Below, piece after piece: positions 24,746 to 33,358 of a stretch of 35,401 nt of DNA. The translations under genes and the position numbers were made by a program. The stretch comes from an uncultured Bacteroidia bacterium (GTDB taxonomy: Bacteria > Bacteroidota > Bacteroidia > NS11-12g > UBA9320), in contig CAJQIC010000004.1 in the NCBI GenBank assembly GCA_905478335.1, positions 1 through 35,401 on the forward strand, read 5' to 3'. Within the stretch, counting starts at the first letter, position 1. Every line of letters begins with the position of its first letter. Under the pieces are notes generated by a model. The model was given only the letters and a program-made list of their open reading frames with translations, was not told the origin of the DNA and ran no database searches.

Positions 24746-25840
24746 ATGCGAATTGGCTATGATGCAAAACGGTATTTTCACAACTGCACGGGACTAGGAA
24801 ACTACTCCCGCACTTTGGTGAACGGTATGATGGCACAATACCCAGAGCATGAGTACAGTCTGTTTGACAAAAACGCCCCAAAACATCTTGATTTACCGGC
24901 CAGCATTGTATCTAAACGCAAGTCGGCATTTTTTTGGCGACAACTGGGTATATCCAAAGACATTAACAAAAGAGGGCTAGATGTTTACCATGGTTTAAGT
25001 GCAGAATTGCCTTACTCAAGACCAAAAAAAGCAAAACTTGTGGTAACGATTCATGATCTGATATTCATGAAATTCCCTGAATATTACAAGACTTTAGACC
25101 GCTTGATTTACGCGCGCAAAACGGAAAATGCGCTTCGTACGGCCGATATGGTCATTGCCACCAGCAAGCAGACCAAAGCTGATTTGCAAGACCTTATGCC
25201 TGATGATGAAATCCCCATTGAGGTAATTTATCAAGATTGTGATCCATTGTTCTATTCGTCAGTCGGAGAATCTCAATTGAGCAAAACGGTAAAGAAGTAC
25301 AACCTTCCAGAAACCTATATCTTGATGGTTAGTAAATTCGAAAAACGAAAGAATCACTTGAACGTGCTAAAGGCGCTTTTATCCTTACCGAATGAATCCC
25401 TACCTGTTGTTATGGCAGGCAAAAAGGGAGACACCTATGATGAGGTAAACTCGTTTATTGCAGCAAACAACTTATCATCGCGCGTTAAACTACTTGTGGA
25501 TGTGCCAACACAAGATCTTCCGAGATTGTACAAATCTGCCATTGCCAGTATCTTTCCTAGTTTGTATGAAGGATTTGGGATTCCTGTTTTAGAAAGTCTT
25601 GTCTCTGGAACGCCTGTTTTAACAAGCCACAAAAGCTGCATGGAAGAAATTGCCGGCGACGCCGCGTTGTATTTTGACCCTAAAGATTCGGAAAGTATTG
25701 CCTATTCAATCAGCCAGATTGAAGACACCATGACACTTGACGGGCTCAACCTCCAAGTCCCAAATAGAATAGAACCCTTTAGTAACGCCAACATTTTGGT
25801 TCAACATAATTCATTATATATGCGCTTATGCTCGAAGTAG
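24746..25840 (+). CDS. GT-B glycosyltransferase, family 4 type
   Basis: A 364-residue retaining glycosyltransferase of the GT4 group, cytoplasmic or membrane-associated. The N-terminal Rossmann half begins MRIGYDAKRYFHNCTGLGNYSRTL, with the acceptor-side GLGNYSR motif and VVTIHDLIF. The C-terminal half contains LMVSKFEKRKNHLNVLKAL and the EX7E element EGFGIPVLE in FPSLYEGFGIPVLESL, which binds the nucleotide sugar. Donor and acceptor cannot be told. It is not in a polysaccharide cluster; the only close neighbour is the CvfB-like gene, which it overlaps by 13 bp (25828-25840). Confidence 0.92.
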   Translation: MRIGYDAKRYFHNCTGLGNYSRTLVNGMMAQYPEHEYSLFDKNAPKHLDLPASIVSKRKSAFFWRQLGISKDINKRGLDVYHGLSAELPYSRPKKAKLVVTIHDLIFMKFPEYYKTLDRLIYARKTENALRTADMVIATSKQTKADLQDLMPDDEIPIEVIYQDCDPLFYSSVGESQLSKTVKKYNLPETYILMVSKFEKRKNHLNVLKALLSLPNESLPVVMAGKKGDTYDEVNSFIAANNLSSRVKLLVDVPTQDLPRLYKSAIASIFPSLYEGFGIPVLESLVSGTPVLTSHKSCMEEIAGDAALYFDPKDSESIAYSISQIEDTMTLDGLNLQVPNRIEPFSNANILVQHNSLYMRLCSK

Positions 25841-26661
25841 GTCAATATCACAATTTAACAGTCTTACGAGACACCAGTGTTGGAATGTTTCTTGGTGATT
25901 TAAAAGGAAATGAAATTTTATTACCGTTAAAGTACATCCCCAAAGGACTGGCTATTGACGATAGTATTGAGGTTTTTGTATACAAAGATTCTGAAGACCG
26001 ACCTATTGCCACCACCTTAAAACCACTGGTATTACCTGGTGAGTTTGCTGTGCTAATGGTGAACGATGTCTCCAGTTTTGGCGCGTTTTTAGAAATGGGT
26101 CTTGAAAAAGAGCTACTCGTTCCTTATAAAGAACAAAACCAAAACCTAACGCGCGGAAAAAAAGTGCTTGTTTATGTATATCTAGACGAGCTTACGAATA
26201 GGTTAGTCGCTTCTTGCAAAACCAATAAGTTTGTTGAAAGAGATGATATCGCGTTAGAAGTCAATGAAGAAGTAAGTTTACTTATTGGCCCAAGAACGGA
26301 TATGGGTACAAACGTCATAATAAACAATACCTACGCAGGACTTTTGTACGACAACGAAGTATTTAAGCGGTTACACTTGGGAGATAAAACCACTGGTTTT
26401 ATTCACAAACTTCGTGAAGACGGAAAAATTGATGTTAGGCTGCAACCAGCAGGATTTGAAAACATTGACGCGTTTGAGCAACAATTACTGGATGTAATCA
26501 ACAAACATGACGGCACACTGCCAATTGGTGACAAATCGCCACCAGAAAAAATCTATGCTATCGCAGCCATGAGTAAAAAGAACTTTAAAAAAGCGGCAGG
26601 TGGTTTATATCGCAAAAAATTAATTACCATTTCTCCGCAAGCATTGGAATTGGTTAAATAG
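25828..26661 (+). CDS. CvfB-type S1 RNA-binding protein
   Basis: A 277-residue cytoplasmic protein of the CvfB family: tandem S1-like OB domains followed by a C-terminal winged helix. Seen here: a first domain with DTSVGMFLGDLKGNEILLPL, a second with VNDVSSFGAFLEMGLEKELLVPY (the clearest S1 motif), a third with GLLYDNEVFKRLHLGDKTTG, and the winged helix around KIYAIAAMSKKNFKKAAGGLYRKKLI. CvfB proteins bind RNA and affect virulence or translation in Firmicutes; the role in Bacteroidota is unknown. It begins inside the glycosyltransferase gene in another frame. Confidence 0.92.
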   Translation: MLEVGQYHNLTVLRDTSVGMFLGDLKGNEILLPLKYIPKGLAIDDSIEVFVYKDSEDRPIATTLKPLVLPGEFAVLMVNDVSSFGAFLEMGLEKELLVPYKEQNQNLTRGKKVLVYVYLDELTNRLVASCKTNKFVERDDIALEVNEEVSLLIGPRTDMGTNVIINNTYAGLLYDNEVFKRLHLGDKTTGFIHKLREDGKIDVRLQPAGFENIDAFEQQLLDVINKHDGTLPIGDKSPPEKIYAIAAMSKKNFKKAAGGLYRKKLITISPQALELVK

Positions 26662-26701
26662 TAACATTAAGTTATTCTGCTTTTTAGTAGATTGCGGTTA
26701 G

Positions 26702-27356
26702 ATGCAATTGAATTTTGCCATACGCCTTGTCATTTGCTTGACTACAATCTTAGGTGCTTATTCGTCGTTTGCACAAACGGTTAAAAATCAAAAAGTATTC
26801 AATCTACATGCTGGATCAAGTCTTGTCGGTGGCGCAATTAACTTAATTATTGGGTCTGGTGTTTGATACGGACACGTCCAACAATTTCATTGAAATCAAC
26901 AATTCTTCAGTTTCTGGAGGGCGCGCATTGCTTCTTGGATTTGATTACGGGCTGTCATCCCGATGGAGTCTGGGTGGATTTGTCTCAACCCAGCGACGGC
27001 ATGGATCTACTGAGTTTAGTTATGAAGATCAGTCATCATCGATTCAAACTGAAACGGTCAAGTTTAACTTAAGAAGAAACAGCATAGGGTTTACGCCAAA
27101 ACTGCACTACGGCAATAAAGAACGTTTTGATTTGTATTCCGGTGTTCGATTGGGTTGGTTATTTTGGGTGAATTCCATTGAATCAGAATCTGGCAAGTTT
27201 GATTTGTTCGACGACATAATCACTTCTCGGCCGTTTTTTGGATTAACAGCCTTTGGTGCTCGTGTGTACCCGACCGAAAACATTGGACTCAATTTTGAAT
27301 TAAATCTTGGTGCACCAAATATTATTGGATTTGGCGCCGTCGTAAAACTTCCTTAA
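26702..27356 (+). pseudogene. Outer-membrane beta-barrel protein gene with a frameshift
   Basis: The first frame starts at ATG 26702 with a signal peptide (MQLNFAIRLVICLTTILGAYSSFAQ) and runs to a TGA at 26864-26866. The rest, in the next frame (from about 26867 to the stop at 27356), is a typical small porin-like beta-barrel: alternating aromatic strands such as LLLGFDYGLSSRWSLGGFVS, SIGFTPKLHYGNKERFDLYSG and VRLGWLF, ending in a strand with hydrophobic C-terminus (IIGFGAVVKLP). The downstream frame has a stop at 26844-26846, so the shift lies between 26847 and 26866. Removing one T from the TTT at 26862-26864 restores one frame of about 217 residues. Either a true lesion or a sequencing error. 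Confidence 0.75.
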
Positions 27357-27539
27357 CACCCCAAAATTTAGTCTTAACACGGCTCACTTCAGATACGTGT
27401 CAGAACTACGACATTCTAATGACGTGAATCTTACAACCTTTGCTCAACAAGTGCGTTCTATATACAAGTGCTTGCAATAGCAGGTACAAAACAAGTTTAA
27501 TAGTGGTAAATTAAATTTCAGTTTTAGTTTTTGGTTACG

Positions 27540-27571
27540 AAAGGGGAATCTTAGGGTTCCCTTTTTGTTTT
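27540..27571 (+). terminator. Rho-independent terminator
   Basis: AAAGGGGAA (27540-27548), loop of 8, TTCCCTTTT (27557-27565), then more T (TGTTTT). The stem is 9 bp with one G-U pair and a T-rich 3' side. It lies 184 bp past the barrel gene and before the cox promoter, so it separates the two units. Confidence 0.7.
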
Positions 27572-27637
27572 CGACAAGGCCTCAGTTTAATTTGTATTCT
27601 TTCTAAATAAATGCCCCTAGATAACTGGGGAAAACAA

Positions 27638-27671
27638 TTGCTTTATTCTTTTTAAAAACCCCTTATTTTTG
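27638..27671 (+). promoter_or_regulatory. Bacteroidota promoter of the cytochrome oxidase operon
   Basis: -33 TTG at 27638-27640, spacer of 23 bp, -7 box TATTTTTG at 27664-27671. This fits the TTG/TAnnTTTG consensus (spacer range about 17-23). The leader to the ATG at 27737 would be about 60 nt. Confidence 0.6.
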
Positions 27672-27736
27672 CCAAAATTTCAGGGAAGGCACAGGACATT
27701 CCGGTGTCGACACAACTCCCTGAAAATAAGAGGTTA

Positions 27737-29527
27737 ATGAAAAACTTTTCATCAAAAAGTATGCGATTACAGTTTCTTAAAACGAGTGCTTTTGCATTTT
27801 TACTCGTTCTATCATCTCTGCAAGGATTTGCAGCATTAAAAATTGAAACAAGTGCCACTGGACTTCCTGTATCGGAAGAAACAATTAAATCAGGGGAGGC
27901 TTTGTTCAAATCCAAGTGTCAATCTTGTCACCAACTAAACAGACGTTCTACTGGTCCTGCCTTAACGGGTGTGACAGAACGACGAGAAATGGATTGGTTG
28001 ATTCAGTGGATTCGAAACAACAACGAGTTACGTCAATCAGGTGATGCAGACGCCATCGCTATTTACAATGAATACAATGGTACTGCCATGAATGTATTTG
28101 CTGATTTGAGCGACGACCAAATCAAATCCATTTTAATGTATACCGAAAACGGCCCTTTAGCAGCTCCAGTTGTTGAAAGCGGAGGCGTTGAACAAAAACT
28201 AGACGAAGGGTTATTTAATAAAACCAATTGGGTCTTGTTTTGGTTGTCAATACTCGTTTTTGTCGTGATTATTCTAATCATTAAAACAATTGACATTGTT
28301 GGTAAACTAACTGGCAAAGAAGTAATTCCTTGGAACAACATTAACGCTGGTTTGATGCTGGCATTCTTGATCGTAGGAATGATTGCTGGTTTATATGAAC
28401 TGTCAATCCATAGTAAATATCTATTACTCTCAAATGCGTCTTCTGCGCATGGTGGGGAACTAGACAGAATGATGAAGATTACCTTTATCATCACTGGATT
28501 TGTATTTTTTGTTACTCAAATCGTCCTGTTCACATTTGCATTCAAGTACCGAGCGAAAAAAGGTGTAAAAGCGTTACACTATCCGCACAACGATAGATTA
28601 GAAATTATTTGGACTGCAATTCCAGCCGTTGTGTTGACCATATTGGTTTTAGGCGGGTTAAAAGCTTGGACCCACATCAACGAAAAGCCAGCTGAAGGTA
28701 CAGCTCAAATAGAAGTATTTGCACAGCAGTTTGCTTGGCAAGTGCGCTATCCTGGTGCCGATGGTAAGTTAGGTAACTCAAGTCACAACTTAATTTCAGA
28801 AAAATCAAATCCATTAGGTGTTGCCGTTACCTACAAAGCACAGGAAATCTTAACCGAGTTAGAGGCAGACTTAAAATACTACGAAGAAGCCAAAGCCGGA
28901 TTACCTGAAAAACTTGGAGATTTAAAATCTACTTTAGGTGGACGTGTTGGTAAGGATCTCAAAAATCACCTTAAACTCATTGAAGAAATTGAGTCGGGCA
29001 AAGAAGCTTCTTTCTACGATTTACAATTGAGAAGAAGAAACACTCAGATCAAGCGAATTAAATTGTCATTATCTGGAGATGCGCCATTATATACAGCAGC
29101 TGCTAACGATGACATTATCTCAGACGAGATTCACTTGGTAGTAAACGAACCTATTACGTTTAAGTTGCGTTCAAGAGACGTAATACACAGTGCTTTAATG
29201 AAAGAATTTAGAGCGCAAATGAACGTTGTTCCAGGTATCCCTACACAATTCACGTTTACTCCAATCACTACAACTAAAGGGCGTAGAGATGAATTAAAGA
29301 ACCCTGAATTTGACTATCACGTTATCTGTAACAAGATATGTGGAAACTCTCACTTCAACATGAAAATCAAAATCGTCGTTGAAACACAGGCAGAGTATGA
29401 TAAATGGATGGCAGATCAAAAAGCAACGTTTGCTCGAGAAGAAGCTGAAGAAGCGCCTGCTGAGGCACCAGCTGAAGAGAACACAACTGAACCAACCGAA
29501 AACAGTGGCGAAGTAGCCATGAACTAA
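27737..29527 (+). CDS. coxB: Cytochrome c oxidase subunit II with N-terminal heme c domain
   Basis: 596 residues, much longer than a plain subunit II (about 250-350). In order: signal peptide (1-32); a cytochrome c domain (about 48-138) with heme motif CQSCH at 61-65 and likely axial Met118 in GTAMNVF; two extra membrane helices (about 165-185 and 204-222); the usual subunit II helix pair (about 247-268 and 290-309); and the CuA domain. CuA ligands are present: His484, then C531-N-K-I-C535-G-N-S-H539-F-N-M542. About 90 residues (362-455), charged and helical, are inserted in the CuA domain. The tail is Glu/Ala/Pro-rich. ATG 27737 is taken because AGAGG precedes it; ATG 27761 is possible. Confidence 0.93.
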   Translation: MKNFSSKSMRLQFLKTSAFAFLLVLSSLQGFAALKIETSATGLPVSEETIKSGEALFKSKCQSCHQLNRRSTGPALTGVTERREMDWLIQWIRNNNELRQSGDADAIAIYNEYNGTAMNVFADLSDDQIKSILMYTENGPLAAPVVESGGVEQKLDEGLFNKTNWVLFWLSILVFVVIILIIKTIDIVGKLTGKEVIPWNNINAGLMLAFLIVGMIAGLYELSIHSKYLLLSNASSAHGGELDRMMKITFIITGFVFFVTQIVLFTFAFKYRAKKGVKALHYPHNDRLEIIWTAIPAVVLTILVLGGLKAWTHINEKPAEGTAQIEVFAQQFAWQVRYPGADGKLGNSSHNLISEKSNPLGVAVTYKAQEILTELEADLKYYEEAKAGLPEKLGDLKSTLGGRVGKDLKNHLKLIEEIESGKEASFYDLQLRRRNTQIKRIKLSLSGDAPLYTAAANDDIISDEIHLVVNEPITFKLRSRDVIHSALMKEFRAQMNVVPGIPTQFTFTPITTTKGRRDELKNPEFDYHVICNKICGNSHFNMKIKIVVETQAEYDKWMADQKATFAREEAEEAPAEAPAEENTTEPTENSGEVAMN

Positions 29528-29558
29528 TTGAATTAAAATTTTAAGTAACGATACGAAG

Positions 29559-31433
29559 ATGAGTAACGATCACGGACATCACAAAGAAACCTTCATTTCG
29601 AAGTACGTATTTAGTATGGATCATAAGATGATATCCAAGCAATTCCTGATTACAGGAATTATCATGGGTGTTATGGGTGTGGCCATGTCGATATTATTTC
29701 GTTTGCAACTTGCTTGGCCAGACACGAGTTTCCCAATTTTAAACTGGTTGTTTGGTGACCAATGGGCACCCGAAGGCCGTTTAGATTCTGGATTTTACAT
29801 GGGATTGGTAACAATTCACGGTACAATCATGGTATTCTACGTACTTACAGCAGGATTGAGTGGTACTTTTTCGAACCTTTTGATTCCATTACAAGTTGGC
29901 GCACGTGATATGGCATCGCCATTTATGAACATGCTTTCTTACTGGTTCTTCTTTCTTTCTAGTGTCGTGCTAATGAGTAGCATGTTTGTTTCTACTGGAC
30001 CTGCATCAGGTGGTTGGACAATCTATCCTCCATTAAGTGCATTAGCCAAGGCAATGCCTGGTTCCGGTTTAGGAATGACTTTGTGGCTGATTGCCATTAT
30101 TCTGTTTATTGTATCCGCCCTGCTTGGCGGTATTAACTATATCACCACAGTTCTGAACATGAGAACGAAAGGTATGTCAATGAACAGAATGCCACTAACT
30201 ATTTGGGCATTCTTATTGACAGCAATCTTAGGATTACTTTCTTTCCCAGTTTTACTAGGTGGTGGTTTACTGCTTATGTTTGATCGACTGGCAGGTACTA
30301 GTTTCTACTTATCAGATATTTTCTTAGGTGGTGGTATTGGTGCACTTGAACAATCAGGTGGTAGTCCAATCCTTTTCCAGCACTTGTTCTGGTTCTTAGG
30401 TCACCCAGAGGTTTACATTATCATTATGCCAGCCTTGGGTATTACCTCTGAAGTTATAGCAGTAAATTCAAGAAAGCCAATTTTTGGTTATACGGCTATG
30501 GTTATCTCATTGATAGGTATTGCAGTATTGTCCTTTTTGGTTTGGGGTCACCATATGTTTATAACAGGTATGAATCCTTTCTTAGGAACAGTATTCCTGA
30601 TTATGACCTTAATTATTGCCGTTCCATCTGCCGTAAAAACCTTCAACTATCTGGCCACTTTATGGAAAGGTAGTATTCGGTTTACAAACGGGATGATGTT
30701 TGCCATTGGTTTGGTTTCCTTTTTCATCACTGGTGGATTAACTGGGTTATTTCTAGGAAATGCGGCGTTAGATATTTCTTTACACGATACGTACTTCGTT
30801 GTAGCTCACTTCCACTTAGTTATGGGTAGCTCTGCGATATTCGGGATGATGGCAGGTATTTACCATTGGTTCCCTAGAATGTTTGGAAGAACAATGAATA
30901 AGACATTGGGCTATATTCATTTTTGGTTGACATTTATCTCTGCGTATATGGTGTTCTTCCCAATGCACTTCCAAGGTTTGGCTGGTGTACCAAGAAGATA
31001 TTACACATTTGATATACTTCCTGAATTTGCTCCATGGTTAGACGTTAACGTGTTTATTACGATGGCAGCTATATTAGGAGGCGTTGCACAAATCATATTC
31101 CTATGGAACTTCTTCTCAAGCATATTTGCTGGAGAAAAATCAAGTCAAAACCCATGGGGTGCGAATACACTTGAATGGACATCTCCTGTAGAGCATATCC
31201 ACGGCAACTGGCCTGGTGAAATTCCAACTGTCTATCGTTGGCCTTATGACTACAGTTTACCTGATATGGATGAGGATTTTGTTCCTCAGAACGTCCCAGA
31301 TGAAGGTAGTAGTGAAGAAATACATGTGACACCAGTTAATCCTGTGTCGTCAGATGCAAAGAAAGAACCTGAAGAAAGTAACGTAATGTTCTTTACGATG
31401 GTTAAAAACTGGTTCGGGTTAGGTAGAGCATAA
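29559..31433 (+). CDS. coxA: Cytochrome c oxidase subunit I
   Basis: The 624-residue catalytic subunit of an aa3-type heme-copper oxidase, inner membrane, 12 or more helices. Visible metal ligands: His87 (TIHGTIMVF, low-spin heme a), His282 of LGHPEVY, with Tyr286 as the His-Tyr cross-link (CuB), His331-His332 in WGHHMF (CuB), and HDTYFVVAHFHLVM at 409-422, with His417 (heme a3) and His419 (heme a). The HPEVY tyrosine makes this an A-type oxidase. The C-terminal 70 residues are a soluble acidic extension (PDMDEDFVPQNVPDEGSSEE). It follows coxB by 31 bp. Confidence 0.98.
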   Translation: MSNDHGHHKETFISKYVFSMDHKMISKQFLITGIIMGVMGVAMSILFRLQLAWPDTSFPILNWLFGDQWAPEGRLDSGFYMGLVTIHGTIMVFYVLTAGLSGTFSNLLIPLQVGARDMASPFMNMLSYWFFFLSSVVLMSSMFVSTGPASGGWTIYPPLSALAKAMPGSGLGMTLWLIAIILFIVSALLGGINYITTVLNMRTKGMSMNRMPLTIWAFLLTAILGLLSFPVLLGGGLLLMFDRLAGTSFYLSDIFLGGGIGALEQSGGSPILFQHLFWFLGHPEVYIIIMPALGITSEVIAVNSRKPIFGYTAMVISLIGIAVLSFLVWGHHMFITGMNPFLGTVFLIMTLIIAVPSAVKTFNYLATLWKGSIRFTNGMMFAIGLVSFFITGGLTGLFLGNAALDISLHDTYFVVAHFHLVMGSSAIFGMMAGIYHWFPRMFGRTMNKTLGYIHFWLTFISAYMVFFPMHFQGLAGVPRRYYTFDILPEFAPWLDVNVFITMAAILGGVAQIIFLWNFFSSIFAGEKSSQNPWGANTLEWTSPVEHIHGNWPGEIPTVYRWPYDYSLPDMDEDFVPQNVPDEGSSEEIHVTPVNPVSSDAKKEPEESNVMFFTMVKNWFGLGRA

Positions 31434-31434
31434 A

Positions 31435-32472
31435 TTGTTCAAACCTCAATTCTTTAATCGGTTTTGTGGCCTGTCGATAATCGGCATAATCATCCTATTT
31501 TTTTTAGGAGGCTTGGTCAGAATAACTGGTTCAGGAATGGGTTGTCCGGATTGGCCAAAGTGTTTTGGAAGTTGGGTTCCACCTACTTCGGTTGATCAAC
31601 TACCTGAGAACTACGAAGAAGAATATATAGTTAAACGAAAAGTAAAGATTGCTCACTTGGCAGACGTACTTGTAAATATGGGAATGACGAATAAGGCAGA
31701 GGTGCTTTTATCCACCACTAAGGAGGATTATTCCACCGAGCCTTTTAATGTCCGCAAAACATATACGGAATATGTTAACCGGCTATGGGGTGCCCTTACA
31801 GGTATATTCACCTTGCTAACAGTCGTGTCATCTTTCCAGTTTCGCAATACGCATATTGCCTTGTTTTGGTACAGTTTCTTTGGAACCTTATTTGTTGTTT
31901 TAAATGGCTGGCTTGGATCTGTGGTCGTAGATACCGATTTACTCGGCGGTGTCGTTTCGCTGCATTTCGTTCTTGCTTTTATCTCATTAACATTTTTCAT
32001 GATTGCCTATTATTGGGGTAAAGGAAAAGAAGGCACATCAAACAAGTTGATTAAGAGTTTGGTTGTACTAGGTCTCATATTGAGCACTGCACAATTGTTA
32101 ACCGGCACTAATGTGCGAGAAGGAATAGATAGGTTTGGTAATGCCGGAGTAAAAATAGGCCTCGGTAATTTTGAACTTTTAGGTACGGCGTTTAACGTAC
32201 ATAGGTTACTGGCTTTAATTAGTGGAATCGTATTGATATTCCTTTTCATTCAAAACAAAAACAAAACTGCGCGTCCTAAAACAGGCATGATCATATTGGT
32301 GACAACCATATTTGTGGCATTACAAGCACTTACTGGAATCCTAAACATTCGTTTTGATTTTCCAGCACTAGCACAGCTATTACATGTAACCTTAGGAAGC
32401 TTGACACTTGTGTCATTTATATATTTAACGATCCAAGAATTTAAATCTAATCGTGTTACGCATGTCTACTAA
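31435..32472 (+). CDS. ctaA: Heme A synthase (CtaA/COX15 type)
   Basis: A 345-residue inner-membrane monooxygenase that oxidises the C8 methyl of heme O to give heme A. The first helix ends in GGLVRITGSGMGCPDWPKCFG, with the cysteine pair Cys37 and Cys43. Later histidines His74 (KIAHLAD), VVSLHFVL, FNVHRLLAL and LLHVTLGS are the heme ligands of the two half-molecules. A loop of about 60 residues between helices 1 and 2 is usual for the Bacteroidota type. The start is TTG 31435, one base after the coxA stop; the next ATG (in SGMGCP) would delete the first helix. Confidence 0.94.
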   Translation: MFKPQFFNRFCGLSIIGIIILFFLGGLVRITGSGMGCPDWPKCFGSWVPPTSVDQLPENYEEEYIVKRKVKIAHLADVLVNMGMTNKAEVLLSTTKEDYSTEPFNVRKTYTEYVNRLWGALTGIFTLLTVVSSFQFRNTHIALFWYSFFGTLFVVLNGWLGSVVVDTDLLGGVVSLHFVLAFISLTFFMIAYYWGKGKEGTSNKLIKSLVVLGLILSTAQLLTGTNVREGIDRFGNAGVKIGLGNFELLGTAFNVHRLLALISGIVLIFLFIQNKNKTARPKTGMIILVTTIFVALQALTGILNIRFDFPALAQLLHVTLGSLTLVSFIYLTIQEFKSNRVTHVY

Positions 32473-33358
32473 AACAGCAACATCCATATTGCCAATATCG
32501 CTGACAGCGAAACTGCAGGATTATCATCAGTTAGCTAAAACAAGGCTAACCATCACAGTGGTTCTATCTGCTGTGTTTGGATTTTTAATTGCAGCGAATG
32601 GTGCAACAAATTATGGTGACATTTTCGCCTTGATTTTTGGTGGGTTCTTTGTTGTGGCTTCATCAAACGGACTTAATCAAATCATTGAGAAAGACTTTGA
32701 CAAGTTAATGATGCGTACGAATAACCGACCGGTAGCAACCAATCGGATGTCTATAAAAGAAGCCGCTATATTCTGTACCATTAGTGGTGTATTGGGTGTT
32801 TTCATCTTAGGCCAATATCTCAACCAAATGAGTGGATGGTTAGGCCTTTTTGCCTTACTAAGCTATGCCTTTCTATATACACCGTTAAAACGAATTAGCC
32901 CAATTGCAGTGTTTGTTGGAGCATTTCCAGGTGCTATTCCTCCATTATTGGGTTGGGTAGCCGCAACAGGTACTCTGTCTTGGGGTGGATGGGCACTATT
33001 TGCCATTCAGTTTATCTGGCAATTCCCACATTTCTGGGCTATCGCTTGGGTATTAGACGACGATTATCAACGAGCTGGTTATCGCTTACTTCCATCAAAA
33101 ACAGGAAAAGATAAAAAATCAACCGCATTAACGATTTGGTATATCGCTTTACTGATACCTTTAAGTTTAGTTCCTTACTTGTTAGGAATAACGGGTTGGG
33201 TGTCTGCACTCATAGCCGTTGCAGCAGGATTGGTGTTTTTAACACAAGGAATTAAGTTTCATAAATCGCCTACAACAAAAGAAGCTAAGCGCTTAATGTT
33301 TTATTCGATTATATACAATCCATTGGTTTTATTGGCATTTGTAATTGACAAAATATGA
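32462..33358 (+). CDS. ctaB: Protoheme IX farnesyltransferase (heme O synthase)
   Basis: A 298-residue inner-membrane UbiA-family prenyltransferase that adds a farnesyl group to heme B to give heme O, the substrate of CtaA. The prenyl-diphosphate/Mg site is N72-QII-E76-KDF-D80 followed by MMRTNNRP, and the second acidic loop is WVLDDDYQRAGYRLLPS. About nine hydrophobic helices. ATG 32462 is used; the frame is open to GTG 32453. It overlaps the ctaA 3' end by 11 bp, which supports coupled synthesis of the two heme A enzymes. Confidence 0.95.
   Translation: MSTKTATSILPISLTAKLQDYHQLAKTRLTITVVLSAVFGFLIAANGATNYGDIFALIFGGFFVVASSNGLNQIIEKDFDKLMMRTNNRPVATNRMSIKEAAIFCTISGVLGVFILGQYLNQMSGWLGLFALLSYAFLYTPLKRISPIAVFVGAFPGAIPPLLGWVAATGTLSWGGWALFAIQFIWQFPHFWAIAWVLDDDYQRAGYRLLPSKTGKDKKSTALTIWYIALLIPLSLVPYLLGITGWVSALIAVAAGLVFLTQGIKFHKSPTTKEAKRLMFYSIIYNPLVLLAFVIDKI

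Larger units (their letters stand above)
27357..27736. other. Intergenic region upstream of the cox operon
   Basis: 380 bp with no convincing gene. It contains the terminator at 27540-27571, the cox promoter near 27664 and an AT-rich leader. I see no riboswitch fold I can name. Confidence 0.55.

Noticed and set aside
26847-26870. Programmed ribosomal frameshift in the barrel gene
   Set aside because: No slippery heptamer or following structure is evident, and barrel proteins are not known for this; a simple indel is more likely.
28063-28494. 143-codon open frame antisense to coxB
   Set aside because: Lies opposite conserved membrane segments of CoxB; hydrophobic content is a mirror of these.
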